From SCGC-AG-212-J23 sp035649175 (GTDB lineage: Bacteria; Pseudomonadota; Gammaproteobacteria; Burkholderiales; SG8-39), in the NCBI GenBank assembly GCA_035649175.1, contig DASRKB010000102.1, positions 17,762 to 81,761 of the forward strand: DNA of 64,000 nt. Direction: 5' to 3'. The notes under the pieces were generated by a model. The model made no database searches. It was given only the letters and a program-made list of their open reading frames with translations, and was not told where the DNA came from. The first letter of the stretch is position 1. The number at the start of each line of letters is the position of its first letter. Position numbers and translations under genes: made by a program. This document shows positions 41,048-49,798 of this stretch, one piece after another.

Positions 41048-42166
41048 CTACTTTGCCTTCTTCCCCGCCGGCTTCGACGGCTGCTCCGGGAAGTAGTAGT
41101 TCGCGGCGAACGAGTACGGCGGGAACATGAAGCGCTTCGCCGGCACGACCTTTGCCGCGTACGCGCGCTGCGAGTCGAGCACCTTCTTGAAGAACGCGCT
41201 CTTTGCCGACTCCTCCGCCGCGATCTTGTCCCAGGTCTTGAGGAACTCGATCAGGACCGCCGGCGGTGTGCGCAGCATCTGCACGCCGTGTTTCGTGCGC
41301 ATCTCGTCGATCGCGTCGGCGTTCTGCTTCTGCCAGCGGATACCCCAGCGCACGAAGGTGTCGAAGGTCGCCACGCGCACCGATTCCTGCTGCTGCGGCG
41401 TGAAGCCGGCCCAGACGTCCGTGTTGATGATCAGCTCGAGCATGGAGTTCGACTCGTGCATGCCGGGGGTGTAGTGGTATTTCCAAACCCCGGGAAGGCC
41501 CAGCCGGAGGTCCTCGATCCCGCCTACCCACTCGGCGCAGTCGATCACGCCGCGCTGGGCGGAAGGGATGATCTCGCCGCCCGGCATGTTGACGGTCTGC
41601 ATGCCCATGCGCTGGTAGATCTCGGCGACGATGCCGGTCTGGCGGCACTTCATGCCTTTGAAATCGGCGAGGTTCTTGATCGGGCGCTTGAACCAGCCCA
41701 TGGCCTGCGGGCTCGAGCCGCCGATGGGGAAGCCGATGATGTTGAGCTTGAGCTGGTCGCGGTAGAACTCCTGATAGAGCTCGTTGCCGCCGCCTTCATG
41801 CAGCCATCCCAGGAAGTCGAAGTGGTCCATGCCGAAGGGACCGGCGGGCGTCGCCGAGAAGAGCGTCGCCGTCTTGCTCTTTCCGACCCAGTAGTAAGCG
41901 ACGCCGTGGCCGCCGTCGAGCACTTTCTTGTGCGTGGCATCGAGGATCTCGAAGGCCGGAACGACCTGCCCGGCGGCCATCGCCTCGATCTTGACCTGAC
42001 CGCTCGTCAGCTTGTCGACGCGCTCGGCGAACATGCGGAAGTTATCCTGCAGCGTGAGGCTCGCCGGCCAGGTCGATTGCATCTTGAGGTTCTTGGTCTG
42101 CGCAGCCGCGGGAAACGCGACGAGCGCGGCAGCCGCGAACGCAGTAAGCGACAATGCTCGTTTCAT
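41048..42166 (-). CDS. dctP: TRAP transporter substrate-binding protein, copy 2
   Basis: The 372-residue paralogue of the protein at 39805-40926 has a signal peptide (FAAAALVAFPAAAQ), NLKMQSTWPASLTLQDNF and the same binding-site phrases (GMKCRQTGIVAEIYQRMG, GGEIIPSAQRGVIDCAEWVGG). It differs around residues 85-115, where copy 1 has AWSGYWVGKNKAAIL and this one GVAYYWVGKSKTATL, a region near the ligand. It is the first gene of the transporter operon and is divergent from the enolase-superfamily gene, with 53 bases between the start codons, so one regulator may serve both. Confidence 0.9.
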   Translation of the reverse strand: MKRALSLTAFAAAALVAFPAAAQTKNLKMQSTWPASLTLQDNFRMFAERVDKLTSGQVKIEAMAAGQVVPAFEILDATHKKVLDGGHGVAYYWVGKSKTATLFSATPAGPFGMDHFDFLGWLHEGGGNELYQEFYRDQLKLNIIGFPIGGSSPQAMGWFKRPIKNLADFKGMKCRQTGIVAEIYQRMGMQTVNMPGGEIIPSAQRGVIDCAEWVGGIEDLRLGLPGVWKYHYTPGMHESNSMLELIINTDVWAGFTPQQQESVRVATFDTFVRWGIRWQKQNADAIDEMRTKHGVQMLRTPPAVLIEFLKTWDKIAAEESAKSAFFKKVLDSQRAYAAKVVPAKRFMFPPYSFAANYYFPEQPSKPAGKKAK

Positions 42167-42219
42167 GGCTCCTCCTCCTGAGGGATGAGGATGTTAGGAG
42201 CCCATACGGGGGAGTGTCA

Positions 42220-43416
42220 ATGAAGATCACCAGCCTCGAGACCCTGCGGCTCGGCGAGTTCCCCAACCTCGTATGGGTGCGAGTGCACACCGATGGTGCC
42301 CTGGCGGGGGTGGGGGAGACCTGCTTCGCCGCCGCGAGCGTCGAGAGCTACCTCCACGAGTTCGTCGCGCCGCGCGTCCTCGGCCGCGATCCGCTCGAGA
42401 TCGAGCGCCTCAGCCGTGGCCTGACCGGGTATCTCGGCTGGCGGGGATCCGGCGTGGAGACGCGCGCCGTCTCGGCTTTCGACATCGCCCTCTGGGACCT
42501 CTTCGGGAAGGTATGCGGGCAGCCCCTCTACCAGGTGCTGGGCGGGGCGAGCCGCGAAGCGATTCGCACTTACAACACCTGCGCCGGGTACCGCTATATC
42601 CGGGATGCCCGGCAGCAGACGAGCGCGAACTGGGGCCTCGAGGGCAAGGGCGGGCCCTACGAGGACCTCGAGGCCTTCCTGCACCGGGCCGACGAGCTCG
42701 CGCACTCGCTACTCGAGCAGGGCATCGACGCGATGAAGATCTGGCCGTTCGACACCTGCGCGGAAGGCAGCGAAGGGCTGCACATTTCCGGTGCGGACCT
42801 CGACCGCGCCCTCGAGCCGTTCCGGCGCATCCGCCGGGCGGTCGGCAACCGGATGGACATCATGGTGGAGTTCCATTCGCTCTGGCGCCTGCCGGCGGCG
42901 CAGCGCATCGCGCGCGCGCTCGCCGAGTTCGATACCTACTGGCATGAAGACCCGATCCGCATGGACAGCCTCGCGCTGCTCAGGCAGTACGCCGAGGCCT
43001 CGCGCGCCCCGGTGTGCGCCTCGGAGATCCTCGCCGGCCGCTGGAGCTTCAAAGACCTGCTGGAAACCGGGGCGGTCGGGTTCGTGATGTTCGATCTCGC
43101 CTGGTGCGGCGGCATCAGCGAGGCAAGGCGCATCGCCGCGCTCGCCGATGCCTGGCAGCTTCCGGTCGCGCCGCACGACTGCACGGGACCGCTGGTCTTC
43201 CTCGCCTCGCTGCACTTCGCGATCCACGCGCCGAACGCGCTGGTGCAGGAATCGGTGCGCGCGTTCTACACGGGCTGGTACCGTGAGCTCGTGACGCACG
43301 TTCCCCAGCCGCAGAAGGGATCGTTCGCAAAACCGCCAGGCCCGGGTCTGGGTGCGGAGCTGTTGCCGGAACTCTGGGAACGCAAGGACGCGCTCGTGCG
43401 CGTCAGTCCAGCCTGA
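42220..43416 (+). CDS. enolase-superfamily enzyme (mandelate racemase / muconate lactonizing type)
   Basis: The 398-residue protein has the capping domain (LETLRLGEFPNLVWVRVHTD, FAAASVESYLHEFVAP) and a TIM barrel with a catalytic lysine region AMKIWPF, metal-ligand region IMVEFHSLW, EDPIRMDS, ASEILAG and a final histidine in APHDCTGP. That is the pattern of acid-sugar dehydratases and racemases of the superfamily; the substrate is not resolved. It is divergent from the TRAP operon, which suggests that the transporter imports its substrate or a relative. A GGGGGAG precedes the ATG. Confidence 0.85.
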   Translation: MKITSLETLRLGEFPNLVWVRVHTDGALAGVGETCFAAASVESYLHEFVAPRVLGRDPLEIERLSRGLTGYLGWRGSGVETRAVSAFDIALWDLFGKVCGQPLYQVLGGASREAIRTYNTCAGYRYIRDARQQTSANWGLEGKGGPYEDLEAFLHRADELAHSLLEQGIDAMKIWPFDTCAEGSEGLHISGADLDRALEPFRRIRRAVGNRMDIMVEFHSLWRLPAAQRIARALAEFDTYWHEDPIRMDSLALLRQYAEASRAPVCASEILAGRWSFKDLLETGAVGFVMFDLAWCGGISEARRIAALADAWQLPVAPHDCTGPLVFLASLHFAIHAPNALVQESVRAFYTGWYRELVTHVPQPQKGSFAKPPGPGLGAELLPELWERKDALVRVSPA

Positions 43417-44185
43417 CTACGATTCCCTGCAGGTCCCTCGCCGGAGCCTCATAGCGCTCGAGCACGAGCGGATCATGACCCGGAATGACGTGGCCGGGAG
43501 ACTCGGCCAGCGCGCGCAGCTTCCGGTAGCCCTCCACCATGTCGGCCACCGACCACACGATCGGGAATGGCCGCACTTCTTCCATGTTGGCGTAGAAGTG
43601 GCTCGCATCGGAAGCGAGCACCAGCCAGCCGCGGCGCGTCGCGACGCGCACCGCCTGCAGCCCCATCGTATGCCCGCCGATCAGGTGCAGCGAGACCCCG
43701 GGAAAGATCTCCGCGTCGCCCGCATGGAAGCGCACGCGGTTCTCGTACACCCTGCGCACCATGCCGACCACGTCTTCTACCTCGAAAGCGCCGCGGAAGC
43801 ACGCGTGACACATGTACGGCCCCGTCGCGTAGCGCATCTCGAGCTCCTGCAGGTGAAGCGTCGCCGTCGGGAAGAGATCGAAGTTGCCGACGTGGTCGTA
43901 GTGCAGGTGCGTGATCACCACATCCTTCACGGTGGAGGCGTCGCACCCGAGCAGGCGCAGCCCTGCCGTAGGGCACCGGATGTGCTCGCGCGCGCGCTTC
44001 GCCGCCATCGCGGCCGAGAAACCCGTGTCCACCACGATCTCGCGGCCTTCGCCGCGGATCAGCCAGACGAAGTAGTCGAGCGGCATCGGCCCGTCGTGAG
44101 GATCGCCGCCGATGAAATTCTCGGCGGCGCGCCGCGCGTGGTGCGCATACTTGATCGCGTACACCTCGTACCGGGGCTCGCTCAT
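43403..44185 (-). CDS. metallo-beta-lactamase-fold hydrolase (lactonase-like)
   Basis: The 260-residue protein has the dinuclear zinc motif VVITHLHYDHVGNF near 104-117, a later histidine in IGGHTMGLQ, an aspartate in VLASDASHFYAN and a last histidine in VIPGHDPLV. The layout resembles AttM/AiiA-type N-acyl-homoserine lactonases and related lactone hydrolases. A lactone hydrolase would suit the neighbouring enolase-superfamily enzyme, since acid sugars are often made as lactones. ATG 44185 overlaps the tyrS stop as ATGA. The 3' end overlaps the convergent enolase-family gene by 14 bases. Confidence 0.83.
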   Translation of the reverse strand: MSEPRYEVYAIKYAHHARRAAENFIGGDPHDGPMPLDYFVWLIRGEGREIVVDTGFSAAMAAKRAREHIRCPTAGLRLLGCDASTVKDVVITHLHYDHVGNFDLFPTATLHLQELEMRYATGPYMCHACFRGAFEVEDVVGMVRRVYENRVRFHAGDAEIFPGVSLHLIGGHTMGLQAVRVATRRGWLVLASDASHFYANMEEVRPFPIVWSVADMVEGYRKLRALAESPGHVIPGHDPLVLERYEAPARDLQGIVVRLD

Positions 44186-45381
44186 GAGATCCGTATCCTC
44201 GCGGCCTTGCGCTTGCCGACCTGCAGGACGAACGATTGGCCCGCCTTGAAGCGCACCGACTTGTCCAACACCCGCGCGCCGTCGATCTTCACCCCGCCCT
44301 GATCGATCAAGCGCTGCGCTTCCGAGACGCTCGGAGCAAGCCCGGCCTGCTTGATGACCTGGGTGACGCTTGCCCCGCCATCCCCGCCCGCCACGGTGAG
44401 CTCGGCCAGGTCTTCGGGGAGCTGGCCGTGCCGGTGACGCGCCTCGAAGGCTTCTTCGGCGCGCGCGGCTGCGTCCAGGGTATGGAAGCGAGCGACGATC
44501 TCCTTCGCAAACCTCGCCTTGATGTCGCGAGGATTGCGCCCGGACGACACCTCCTCCCTCCATTTGCCGATCGACGCGGCAGATTCGAAGGACAGTAGCT
44601 CGATGTAACGCCACATCAGCGGATCGGAGATCGACATGAGCTTGCCGAACATCTCGCCCGGCGGCTCGCTGATGCCGACGTAGTTGCCGAGCGACTTGGA
44701 CATCTTTTCTCGCCCGTCGAGTCCCTCCAGAAGCGGCATGGTCAGAATGCACTGCGGCTCCTGTCCGTATTGCTTCTGCAGCTCGCGGCCGACCAGCAGG
44801 TTGAACTTCTGATCGGTGCCACCAAGCTCGACGTCCGCCTTCATCGCGACCGAGTCGTAGCCCTGCATCAGAGGATAGAGCAGCTCATGAACTGAAATGG
44901 GCTCACCATTCTTGTATCTCTTGTTGAAGTCGTCGCGCTCGAGCAGCCTGGCAACCGTGTAGCGAGACGCGAGGCGGATCATGCCCTCGGCGCCGAGCTT
45001 GTCGGACCATTCCGAGTTGAACAGGATCTGCGTGCGCTCGGGGTCGAGGATCCTGAACACCTGATCCTGGTAGGTCTTCGCGTTGCGCAGGATTTCCTCG
45101 CGGGTCAGGGGCGGCCGGGTCTGGTTGCGCCCGGTCGGGTCGCCGATCATTCCGGTGAAGTCCCCGATCAGGAACTGCACCTGATGGCCGAGCTCCTGGA
45201 AGTGGCGCAGCTTGTTGATGACCACCGTATGCCCGAGATGCAGGTCCGGCGCGGTCGGATCCAGACCGAGCTTCACGCGCAGCTTGCGGCCGCTCGCGAG
45301 CTTCTTCGCGAGCTCCTCCTCGACGATCAGCTCGTGCGCGCCCCGACGGATGGTCTGAATGGCCTGCTCGATGGACGACAT
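44182..45381 (-). CDS. tyrS: tyrosine-tRNA ligase
   Basis: This 399-residue class I synthetase charges tRNA-Tyr. It has the HIGH-type sequence HLGHT at 48-52, the tyrosine-site region SVHELLYPLMQGYDSVAMKADVELGGTDQKFN, the KMSKS loop near 233-237 and a C-terminal S4 RNA-binding domain (VSEAQRLIDQGGVKIDGARV). Length and motifs fit the betaproteobacterial TyrS form. It is divergent from the M23 peptidase gene, as in many relatives. The following lactonase-like gene is coupled by ATGA, an unusual partner for tyrS. Confidence 0.95.
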   Translation of the reverse strand: MSSIEQAIQTIRRGAHELIVEEELAKKLASGRKLRVKLGLDPTAPDLHLGHTVVINKLRHFQELGHQVQFLIGDFTGMIGDPTGRNQTRPPLTREEILRNAKTYQDQVFRILDPERTQILFNSEWSDKLGAEGMIRLASRYTVARLLERDDFNKRYKNGEPISVHELLYPLMQGYDSVAMKADVELGGTDQKFNLLVGRELQKQYGQEPQCILTMPLLEGLDGREKMSKSLGNYVGISEPPGEMFGKLMSISDPLMWRYIELLSFESAASIGKWREEVSSGRNPRDIKARFAKEIVARFHTLDAAARAEEAFEARHRHGQLPEDLAELTVAGGDGGASVTQVIKQAGLAPSVSEAQRLIDQGGVKIDGARVLDKSVRFKAGQSFVLQVGKRKAARIRIS

Positions 45382-45455
45382 GTGCGATTTGCGCCGCGCG
45401 TCTTCTTTGCTAGACTGCGCAGGCTTCTGAATAACAAAGGGATTCTAGCCGATCC

Positions 45456-46703
45456 ATGGGAGTCGCTGGTTCACTCGGACGCATCGGCGTGGTCATCGCC
45501 GTCCTGGGCGTCTCTGGCGCGGTCGCGGCGTTCGCCACGATGGCGCCCGCACCCGGCGCGGACCCGCGGCTGTCGCAGAGCGCCTTCGTGGAGGCGCTGC
45601 CCATCGACACGGAAGATGCGCTGCTCCCGGCGCCGGCCTCCTACATCCGTGAAGAGCAGCTTCAGCGCGGCGACACCATCCCGGTCTTCCTGAGCCGGCT
45701 GGGCATCGCCGACGAGCACCTAGGTCGCCTCGCGCGGCTACCCGTCCTGAAGGGCCTGCGGCCCGGCACTCACGTAAGCGCGGTCGTGAGCGCCGAGGGC
45801 ATGCCGCTTTCCGTCAGCTTCCTCAACGGCCGCGACGCCCTGGTGGAGATCACCCCCGACGGGCGCGCCGCCGAGCGGCGCGCGGACTTCGAGACGCGCG
45901 CGGTCATGAGATCGAGCGTGATCCGCTCGTCGCTTTTCGCCGCCGCCGACGACGCGGGAATCCCCGACAACGTGGCCATGCAGCTCGCGGATGTCTTCAG
46001 CGGCGATGTCGACTTCCACCGCGACCTGCGCAAGGATGACCGCTTCACTGTGGTGTACGAGATGCACACGCTCCTCGGCCGGCCGGTGCGCGCGGGCCGC
46101 GTCCTGGCCGCCGAGTTCGTCAACCAGGGCAAGACCTACCGCGCGGTGCACTATGGCTCGAGCTATTACGCGCCCGACGGCAAGAACATGCGCAAGGCAT
46201 TCTTGCGGGCGCCGCTGGAGTTCTCCCGCGTGAGTTCAGGCTTCGGCATGCGCCGGCATCCGATCGCCCGCAAATGGCGCCGGCACGAGGGCATCGACTA
46301 CGCCGCCCCCACGGGCACGCGCGTGCGCGCCGTCGGCAACGGGGTCGTGGAGTTCGCCGGCATCAAGGGCGGATATGGCAAGGTGGTGATCCTGCGTCAC
46401 CAGGGACAGTATTCGACCCTCTATGCGCACCTCAGCCGCTTCGCGAGCGGATTGCGGCGCGGCGAGCGGGTAGAGCAGAACGACACCATCGGCTTCGTCG
46501 GCCAGACCGGCTGGGCGACCGGTCCGCACCTGCATTACGAGTTTCACGTCGCCGGCAAGGCGCGCAATCCCTTCAGCATCGCCATGCCGGCCGCCAATCC
46601 CGTACCGACGCGCGAGCTGCCGGCGTTCCTGGCGCATGCCGAGCCGCTCGTCGCCCAGCTCGACCTGCTCTCCAACCGCACGACCCTCGCGCGGGCCGAG
46701 TAG
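45456..46703 (+). CDS. M23-family murein endopeptidase
   Basis: The 415-residue protein has an N-terminal membrane anchor (IGVVIAVLGVSGAVAAFATM), a LysM/OapA-like middle region (about 65-230) and a C-terminal LytM zinc-peptidase domain with RRHEGIDYAAP (HxxxD) and HLHYEFH (HxH). It should cut peptidoglycan cross-links in the periplasm, like MepM. It is adjacent to tyrS as in related genomes. The anhydro-N-acetylmuramic acid kinase gene that often lies between it and erpA is not present. A GATTCT hexamer at 45441-45446 is 15 bases before the ATG. Confidence 0.9.
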   Translation: MGVAGSLGRIGVVIAVLGVSGAVAAFATMAPAPGADPRLSQSAFVEALPIDTEDALLPAPASYIREEQLQRGDTIPVFLSRLGIADEHLGRLARLPVLKGLRPGTHVSAVVSAEGMPLSVSFLNGRDALVEITPDGRAAERRADFETRAVMRSSVIRSSLFAAADDAGIPDNVAMQLADVFSGDVDFHRDLRKDDRFTVVYEMHTLLGRPVRAGRVLAAEFVNQGKTYRAVHYGSSYYAPDGKNMRKAFLRAPLEFSRVSSGFGMRRHPIARKWRRHEGIDYAAPTGTRVRAVGNGVVEFAGIKGGYGKVVILRHQGQYSTLYAHLSRFASGLRRGERVEQNDTIGFVGQTGWATGPHLHYEFHVAGKARNPFSIAMPAANPVPTRELPAFLAHAEPLVAQLDLLSNRTTLARAE

Positions 46704-46711
46704 AAAGCAAA

Positions 46712-46734
46712 ACGCCCGGGCTTGCCCCGGGCGT
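46712..46734. terminator. bidirectional terminator between the M23 peptidase gene and erpA
   Basis: A 9-bp stem ACGCCCGGG/CCCGGGCGT with a 5-base loop lies between convergent stops. On the minus strand it runs into TTTTGCTTT, a good U-tract for erpA. Confidence 0.72.
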
Positions 46735-46754
46735 CGCATGCGGCGGCGTGGCTT

Positions 46755-47105
46755 CTAGACGGAGAACGACGACCCGCAGCCGCAGGTGCTCTGGGCGTTC
46801 GGGTTCTTGATGACGAACTGGGCGCCTTCCAGTCCTTCCTGGTAGTCGATCTCGGCCCCAGTCAGGTATTGGTAGCTCATCGGGTCGATGAGCAGCGTCA
46901 CGCCGTTCTTCTGCAACACCGCGTCGTCATCGTTCTGCACCTCGTCGAAGGTGAAGCCGTACTGGAATCCGGAGCAACCGCCGCCCGTGACGAATACGCG
47001 CAGCTTCAGCTCAGAATTGCCCTCCTCGTCGATCAGCTGCTTGACCTTGTCTGCGGCGCTGTCGCTGAAGACCAGCGGCGAGGGCATTTCGGTGACGGCG
47101 TTCAT
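46755..47105 (-). CDS. erpA: iron-sulfur cluster insertion protein ErpA
   Basis: The 116-residue A-type carrier delivers Fe-S clusters to apoproteins. It has the three conserved cysteines of the family: one in VTGGGCSGFQYGF and two in STCGCGSSF at the C-terminus. The N-terminal LVFSDSAADKVKQLIDEEGN and the position next to bactofilin and argC match ErpA of betaproteobacteria rather than IscA. It is essential in several relatives. Confidence 0.93.
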   Translation of the reverse strand: MNAVTEMPSPLVFSDSAADKVKQLIDEEGNSELKLRVFVTGGGCSGFQYGFTFDEVQNDDDAVLQKNGVTLLIDPMSYQYLTGAEIDYQEGLEGAQFVIKNPNAQSTCGCGSSFSV

Positions 47106-47129
47106 ATATCCCTGGCTCCTGTGCGTGAA

Positions 47130-47525
47130 TTATGAGGCGAGCTTAAGCTCGACCCCCTTGACCTCTGCTGCACCATGATGCACCAACCGCCCTTCGACGA
47201 CCGCGCCCTGATGCATCTCGATGCTCTTGTAGTACACGTCTCCTTTGACCCGCGATCCCGCCTGTAGTTCGAGGCTCTCGGTCGCGTGCACCGGCCCGTG
47301 GATCGTGCCGTTGACGACGATGTGGGCGGCTTGCACTTCGCCGTCGATGCGGGCATCGGAGGAGACGACCAGCGTTCCAGGCTGGTCCGGGAGAGCGGCG
47401 ATATTGCCGCGCACCATGCCCTCCACGCGCAGTCCGCCGCTGAAGATCACGTTGCCTTCGATGCGCGTCGTCGCTCCGATCAGGCTGTCGATCCGGTTCT
47501 GGGGCTTGCTCATCTTGTTGAACAT
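47130..47525 (-). CDS. bactofilin family protein
   Basis: The 131-residue protein has the repeating beta-helix of bactofilins, seen as hydrophobic-glycine repeats (TRIEGNVIFSGGLRVEGMVRG, ARIDGEVQAAHIVVNGTIHG, SRVKGDVYYKSIEMHQGAVV). Bactofilins polymerise into filaments that organise cell-shape or envelope enzymes at the inner membrane. An M23 peptidase gene lies nearby, a frequent functional partner of bactofilins. A second in-frame ATG (47513) is equally possible as start. Confidence 0.9.
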   Translation of the reverse strand: MFNKMSKPQNRIDSLIGATTRIEGNVIFSGGLRVEGMVRGNIAALPDQPGTLVVSSDARIDGEVQAAHIVVNGTIHGPVHATESLELQAGSRVKGDVYYKSIEMHQGAVVEGRLVHHGAAEVKGVELKLAS

Positions 47526-47552
47526 CGCGTCTTCTCCCTTGCGCTTGTGCCC

Positions 47553-48317
47553 TCAAAGGCTCACGCTGTGCGTGGCGCGCGGCTGGGTGGACCCAGTCTC
47601 GTAAATCCGCACCTGCACGCTCTCGACCTTTGCCTTCGGGTTGACCCGGAAGGTGCCTTCCACCCGCCGGAAGTACTTGAATGCCAACCGGAAAGCCCCC
47701 GCGTCGGCGTCCGCCGGCTCGGGGAAGCTCATCATAGCACTCCGGTCGCCCTCCGTCAGATTGACCACGAGCTCCAGCCTGCCGTTGAAATCGCGCTGTC
47801 GCCGCGCGCTGGGCGTCACCAGGAGCAGCCGGTAGCGGTACTCCCCGGGAAGAAGTTCGGGTTCGACCTCGAAGCGATAGATGGACAGCGTGCTCGCTTG
47901 GCGTGTGTCCGACGAAACCATGCTCTCGAAGGTGGCCAGCTCCTCACGCACGCGGGCGTTCTCCTGCTCGAGCGAGCGGATCTGCTGGGCGAGCTTCTGC
48001 TGCGCAGCGCGCTCGATGGCGACGCGGCTGTCCACGGCGCCCGCCACCGCGCGCAGGCTCTCGAGCTCCGCGCGCGCGCTCTGCAGCTCGCTCTGCAGAG
48101 CGGTCAGCTCCTGCGCGAGTTCGCTGCGGTCGAAGCCGGCGTAGCGGCGGCCGGCGTCGTAGAACCATGCGGCGGACACCGCGGCGACGCCAAGAACGAC
48201 CGCGACGCCGGTCCAGCGCCAATACCACGGCACGTGCGAATGCACTTTGACGCGCGGGGCCGCGATGCCGAAGCGCCTGCGGAGGTTCCAGAAACTCCCG
48301 CTCAGATCGCGCTTCAA
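47553..48317 (-). CDS. membrane-anchored coiled-coil protein (DUF6776-like)
   Basis: The 254-residue protein has a short cytosolic N-terminus, one transmembrane segment (WTGVAVVLGVAAVSAAWFY, about 36-54), a coiled coil of about 75 residues (about 65-140) and a C-terminal beta-rich domain (YRFEVEPELLPGEYRYRLLL). I believe this is the family known as DUF6776, found between argC and bactofilin in betaproteobacteria; the function is unknown. The context suggests a role beside bactofilin in the envelope. The start is TTG 48317, overlapping the argC stop as TTGA. Confidence 0.78.
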   Translation of the reverse strand: MKRDLSGSFWNLRRRFGIAAPRVKVHSHVPWYWRWTGVAVVLGVAAVSAAWFYDAGRRYAGFDRSELAQELTALQSELQSARAELESLRAVAGAVDSRVAIERAAQQKLAQQIRSLEQENARVREELATFESMVSSDTRQASTLSIYRFEVEPELLPGEYRYRLLLVTPSARRQRDFNGRLELVVNLTEGDRSAMMSFPEPADADAGAFRLAFKYFRRVEGTFRVNPKAKVESVQVRIYETGSTQPRATHSVSL

Positions 48318-49354
48318 GGCACCACCGGCACGTGCTCAAGACCCGTGGTCTCGGGCAGGCCGAACATGAGGTTCATGTTCTGCACCGCCTGTCCCGCCGC
48401 GCCCTTCACCAGGTTGTCGATGACGGAGAGCACCACCAGCGTGTCGCCTCGGCCGGCGCTTTCCGGCGGCCGGTGGATGGCGATGCGGCAGATGTTGGCT
48501 GCGCGCACCGAGCGCGTGTCCGGCAGGCTGCCCGCCGGCATCACGTCGACGAACGGCTCGTGCGCATAGCGCTTCTCGAAAAGGCCTTGAAAATCGATTT
48601 CGCGCGTCACCCTGGCGTACAAGGTTGCATGAATTCCGCGGATGAGCGGTGTTAAATGCGGCACGAACACCAGTCCGACCTCGCGCTTTGCGACTTGCGC
48701 CAGGCCCTGGCGGATCTCGGGCCAGTGCCGATGGCCGGCCACGTTGTATGCCGCAAAGTTGTCGGAGGCCTCGGAGAACGTCAGGTGCAGCTCGGCCTTG
48801 CGGCCCGCGCCGCTCACCCCAGACTTTGCGTCGGCGACGAGGTGCTCCACATCCACAACGCCCGCCTCGACGAGCGGCAGGAAGCCGAGCTGCGTTGCGG
48901 TCGGGTAGCAGCCGGGGTTCGCCACCAGGCGCGCGCCGCGGATCTGCGCGCGATTGACCTCGGGGAGCCCGTAGACCGCTTCGGCGACGAGCTCAGGCGC
49001 CGCATGCTTCGCCTTGTACCAGCGCTCCCACTCGGCGATGTTCTTCAGCCGGAAATCCGCGGAAAGGTCGATGACCCGCGCCCCCGCGTCGAGCAGCGCG
49101 CGTGCCTCCCCCATCGCCACCCCGTTCGGGGTGGCAAAGAAGACCATGTCGCAACCGCGCATCGAAGGTACGCCAGGCTGCGTGAACGGGAGGTCGACCC
49201 GGCCGCGCAGGCTCGGGAACATGGCGGCGACGGGGCTGCCCGCCTCCTTGCGCGAGGTGATTGCCTTCAGCTCCACGTCGCGATGCTGTACGAGCAGACG
49301 AAGGAGCTCTACGCCCGTGTACCCCGTGCCTCCGACGATGCCGACTCTGATCAT
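48314..49354 (-). CDS. argC: N-acetyl-gamma-glutamyl-phosphate reductase
   Basis: ArgC reduces N-acetylglutamyl phosphate with NADPH in arginine synthesis. The 346-residue protein has the dinucleotide motif VGIVGGTGYTGVELLRLL at the start, the catalytic cysteine in VANPGCYPTA near residue 149, and the substrate region PHLTPLIRGIHATLY. Length and the absence of an ArgB fusion fit the common bacterial form. It follows rpsI after a strong terminator, so it probably has its own promoter between. Confidence 0.94.
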   Translation of the reverse strand: MIRVGIVGGTGYTGVELLRLLVQHRDVELKAITSRKEAGSPVAAMFPSLRGRVDLPFTQPGVPSMRGCDMVFFATPNGVAMGEARALLDAGARVIDLSADFRLKNIAEWERWYKAKHAAPELVAEAVYGLPEVNRAQIRGARLVANPGCYPTATQLGFLPLVEAGVVDVEHLVADAKSGVSGAGRKAELHLTFSEASDNFAAYNVAGHRHWPEIRQGLAQVAKREVGLVFVPHLTPLIRGIHATLYARVTREIDFQGLFEKRYAHEPFVDVMPAGSLPDTRSVRAANICRIAIHRPPESAGRGDTLVVLSVIDNLVKGAAGQAVQNMNLMFGLPETTGLEHVPVVP

Positions 49355-49363
49355 GGAAATGAA

Positions 49364-49385
49364 AAAGCCGCCCGGAGGCGGCTTT
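49364..49385 (-). terminator. rho-independent terminator after rplM-rpsI
   Basis: A 9-bp stem AAAGCCGCC/GGCGGCTTT with a 4-base loop follows the rpsI stop; on the minus strand it runs into TTTTT. It overlaps the region just before argC. Confidence 0.82.
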
Positions 49386-49405
49386 CGGTTCGCGGAATCA
49401 TGCGT

Positions 49406-49798
49406 TCAGCGTTTCGAATACTGCTTGCGCCGCCTCGCCTTGTGCAGGCCAACCTTCTTTCGCTCCACTTCTCGCGCGTCGCGCGTCACCAGGCCGGCGG
49501 CGCTGAGCGCGCCCTTCAGGCCTGCATCATACTCGATCAGCGCACGCGCGATGCCGTGGCGCACCGCCCCCGCCTGGCCGCTCTCGCCGCCGCCGTAGAC
49601 GTTCACCATGATGTCGAAGCTCGAGGTGCCTTTGACGAGCTCGAGGGGCTGGCGCACCACCATGCGGCCGGTCTCCCGGCCGAAGAAATCATCCACCGGC
49701 TTGCCGTTCACGCTGATCGCGCCCTTACCGGGCTTGAGGAACACGCGCGCCACCGCGCTCTTGCGCCTTCCGGTTCCGTAGTAATAGTCACCGACCAT
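49406..49798 (-). CDS. rpsI: 30S ribosomal protein S9
   Basis: The 130-residue protein is S9: it begins YYYGTGRRKSAVARVFLKPG and ends in the conserved basic tail RRRKQYSKR, which reaches the P-site of the small subunit. The ATG shares one base with the rplM stop (tgATG), the usual rplM-rpsI operon order. The open frame continuing upstream is a shadow of rplM. Confidence 0.96.
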   Translation of the reverse strand: MVGDYYYGTGRRKSAVARVFLKPGKGAISVNGKPVDDFFGRETGRMVVRQPLELVKGTSSFDIMVNVYGGGESGQAGAVRHGIARALIEYDAGLKGALSAAGLVTRDAREVERKKVGLHKARRRKQYSKR

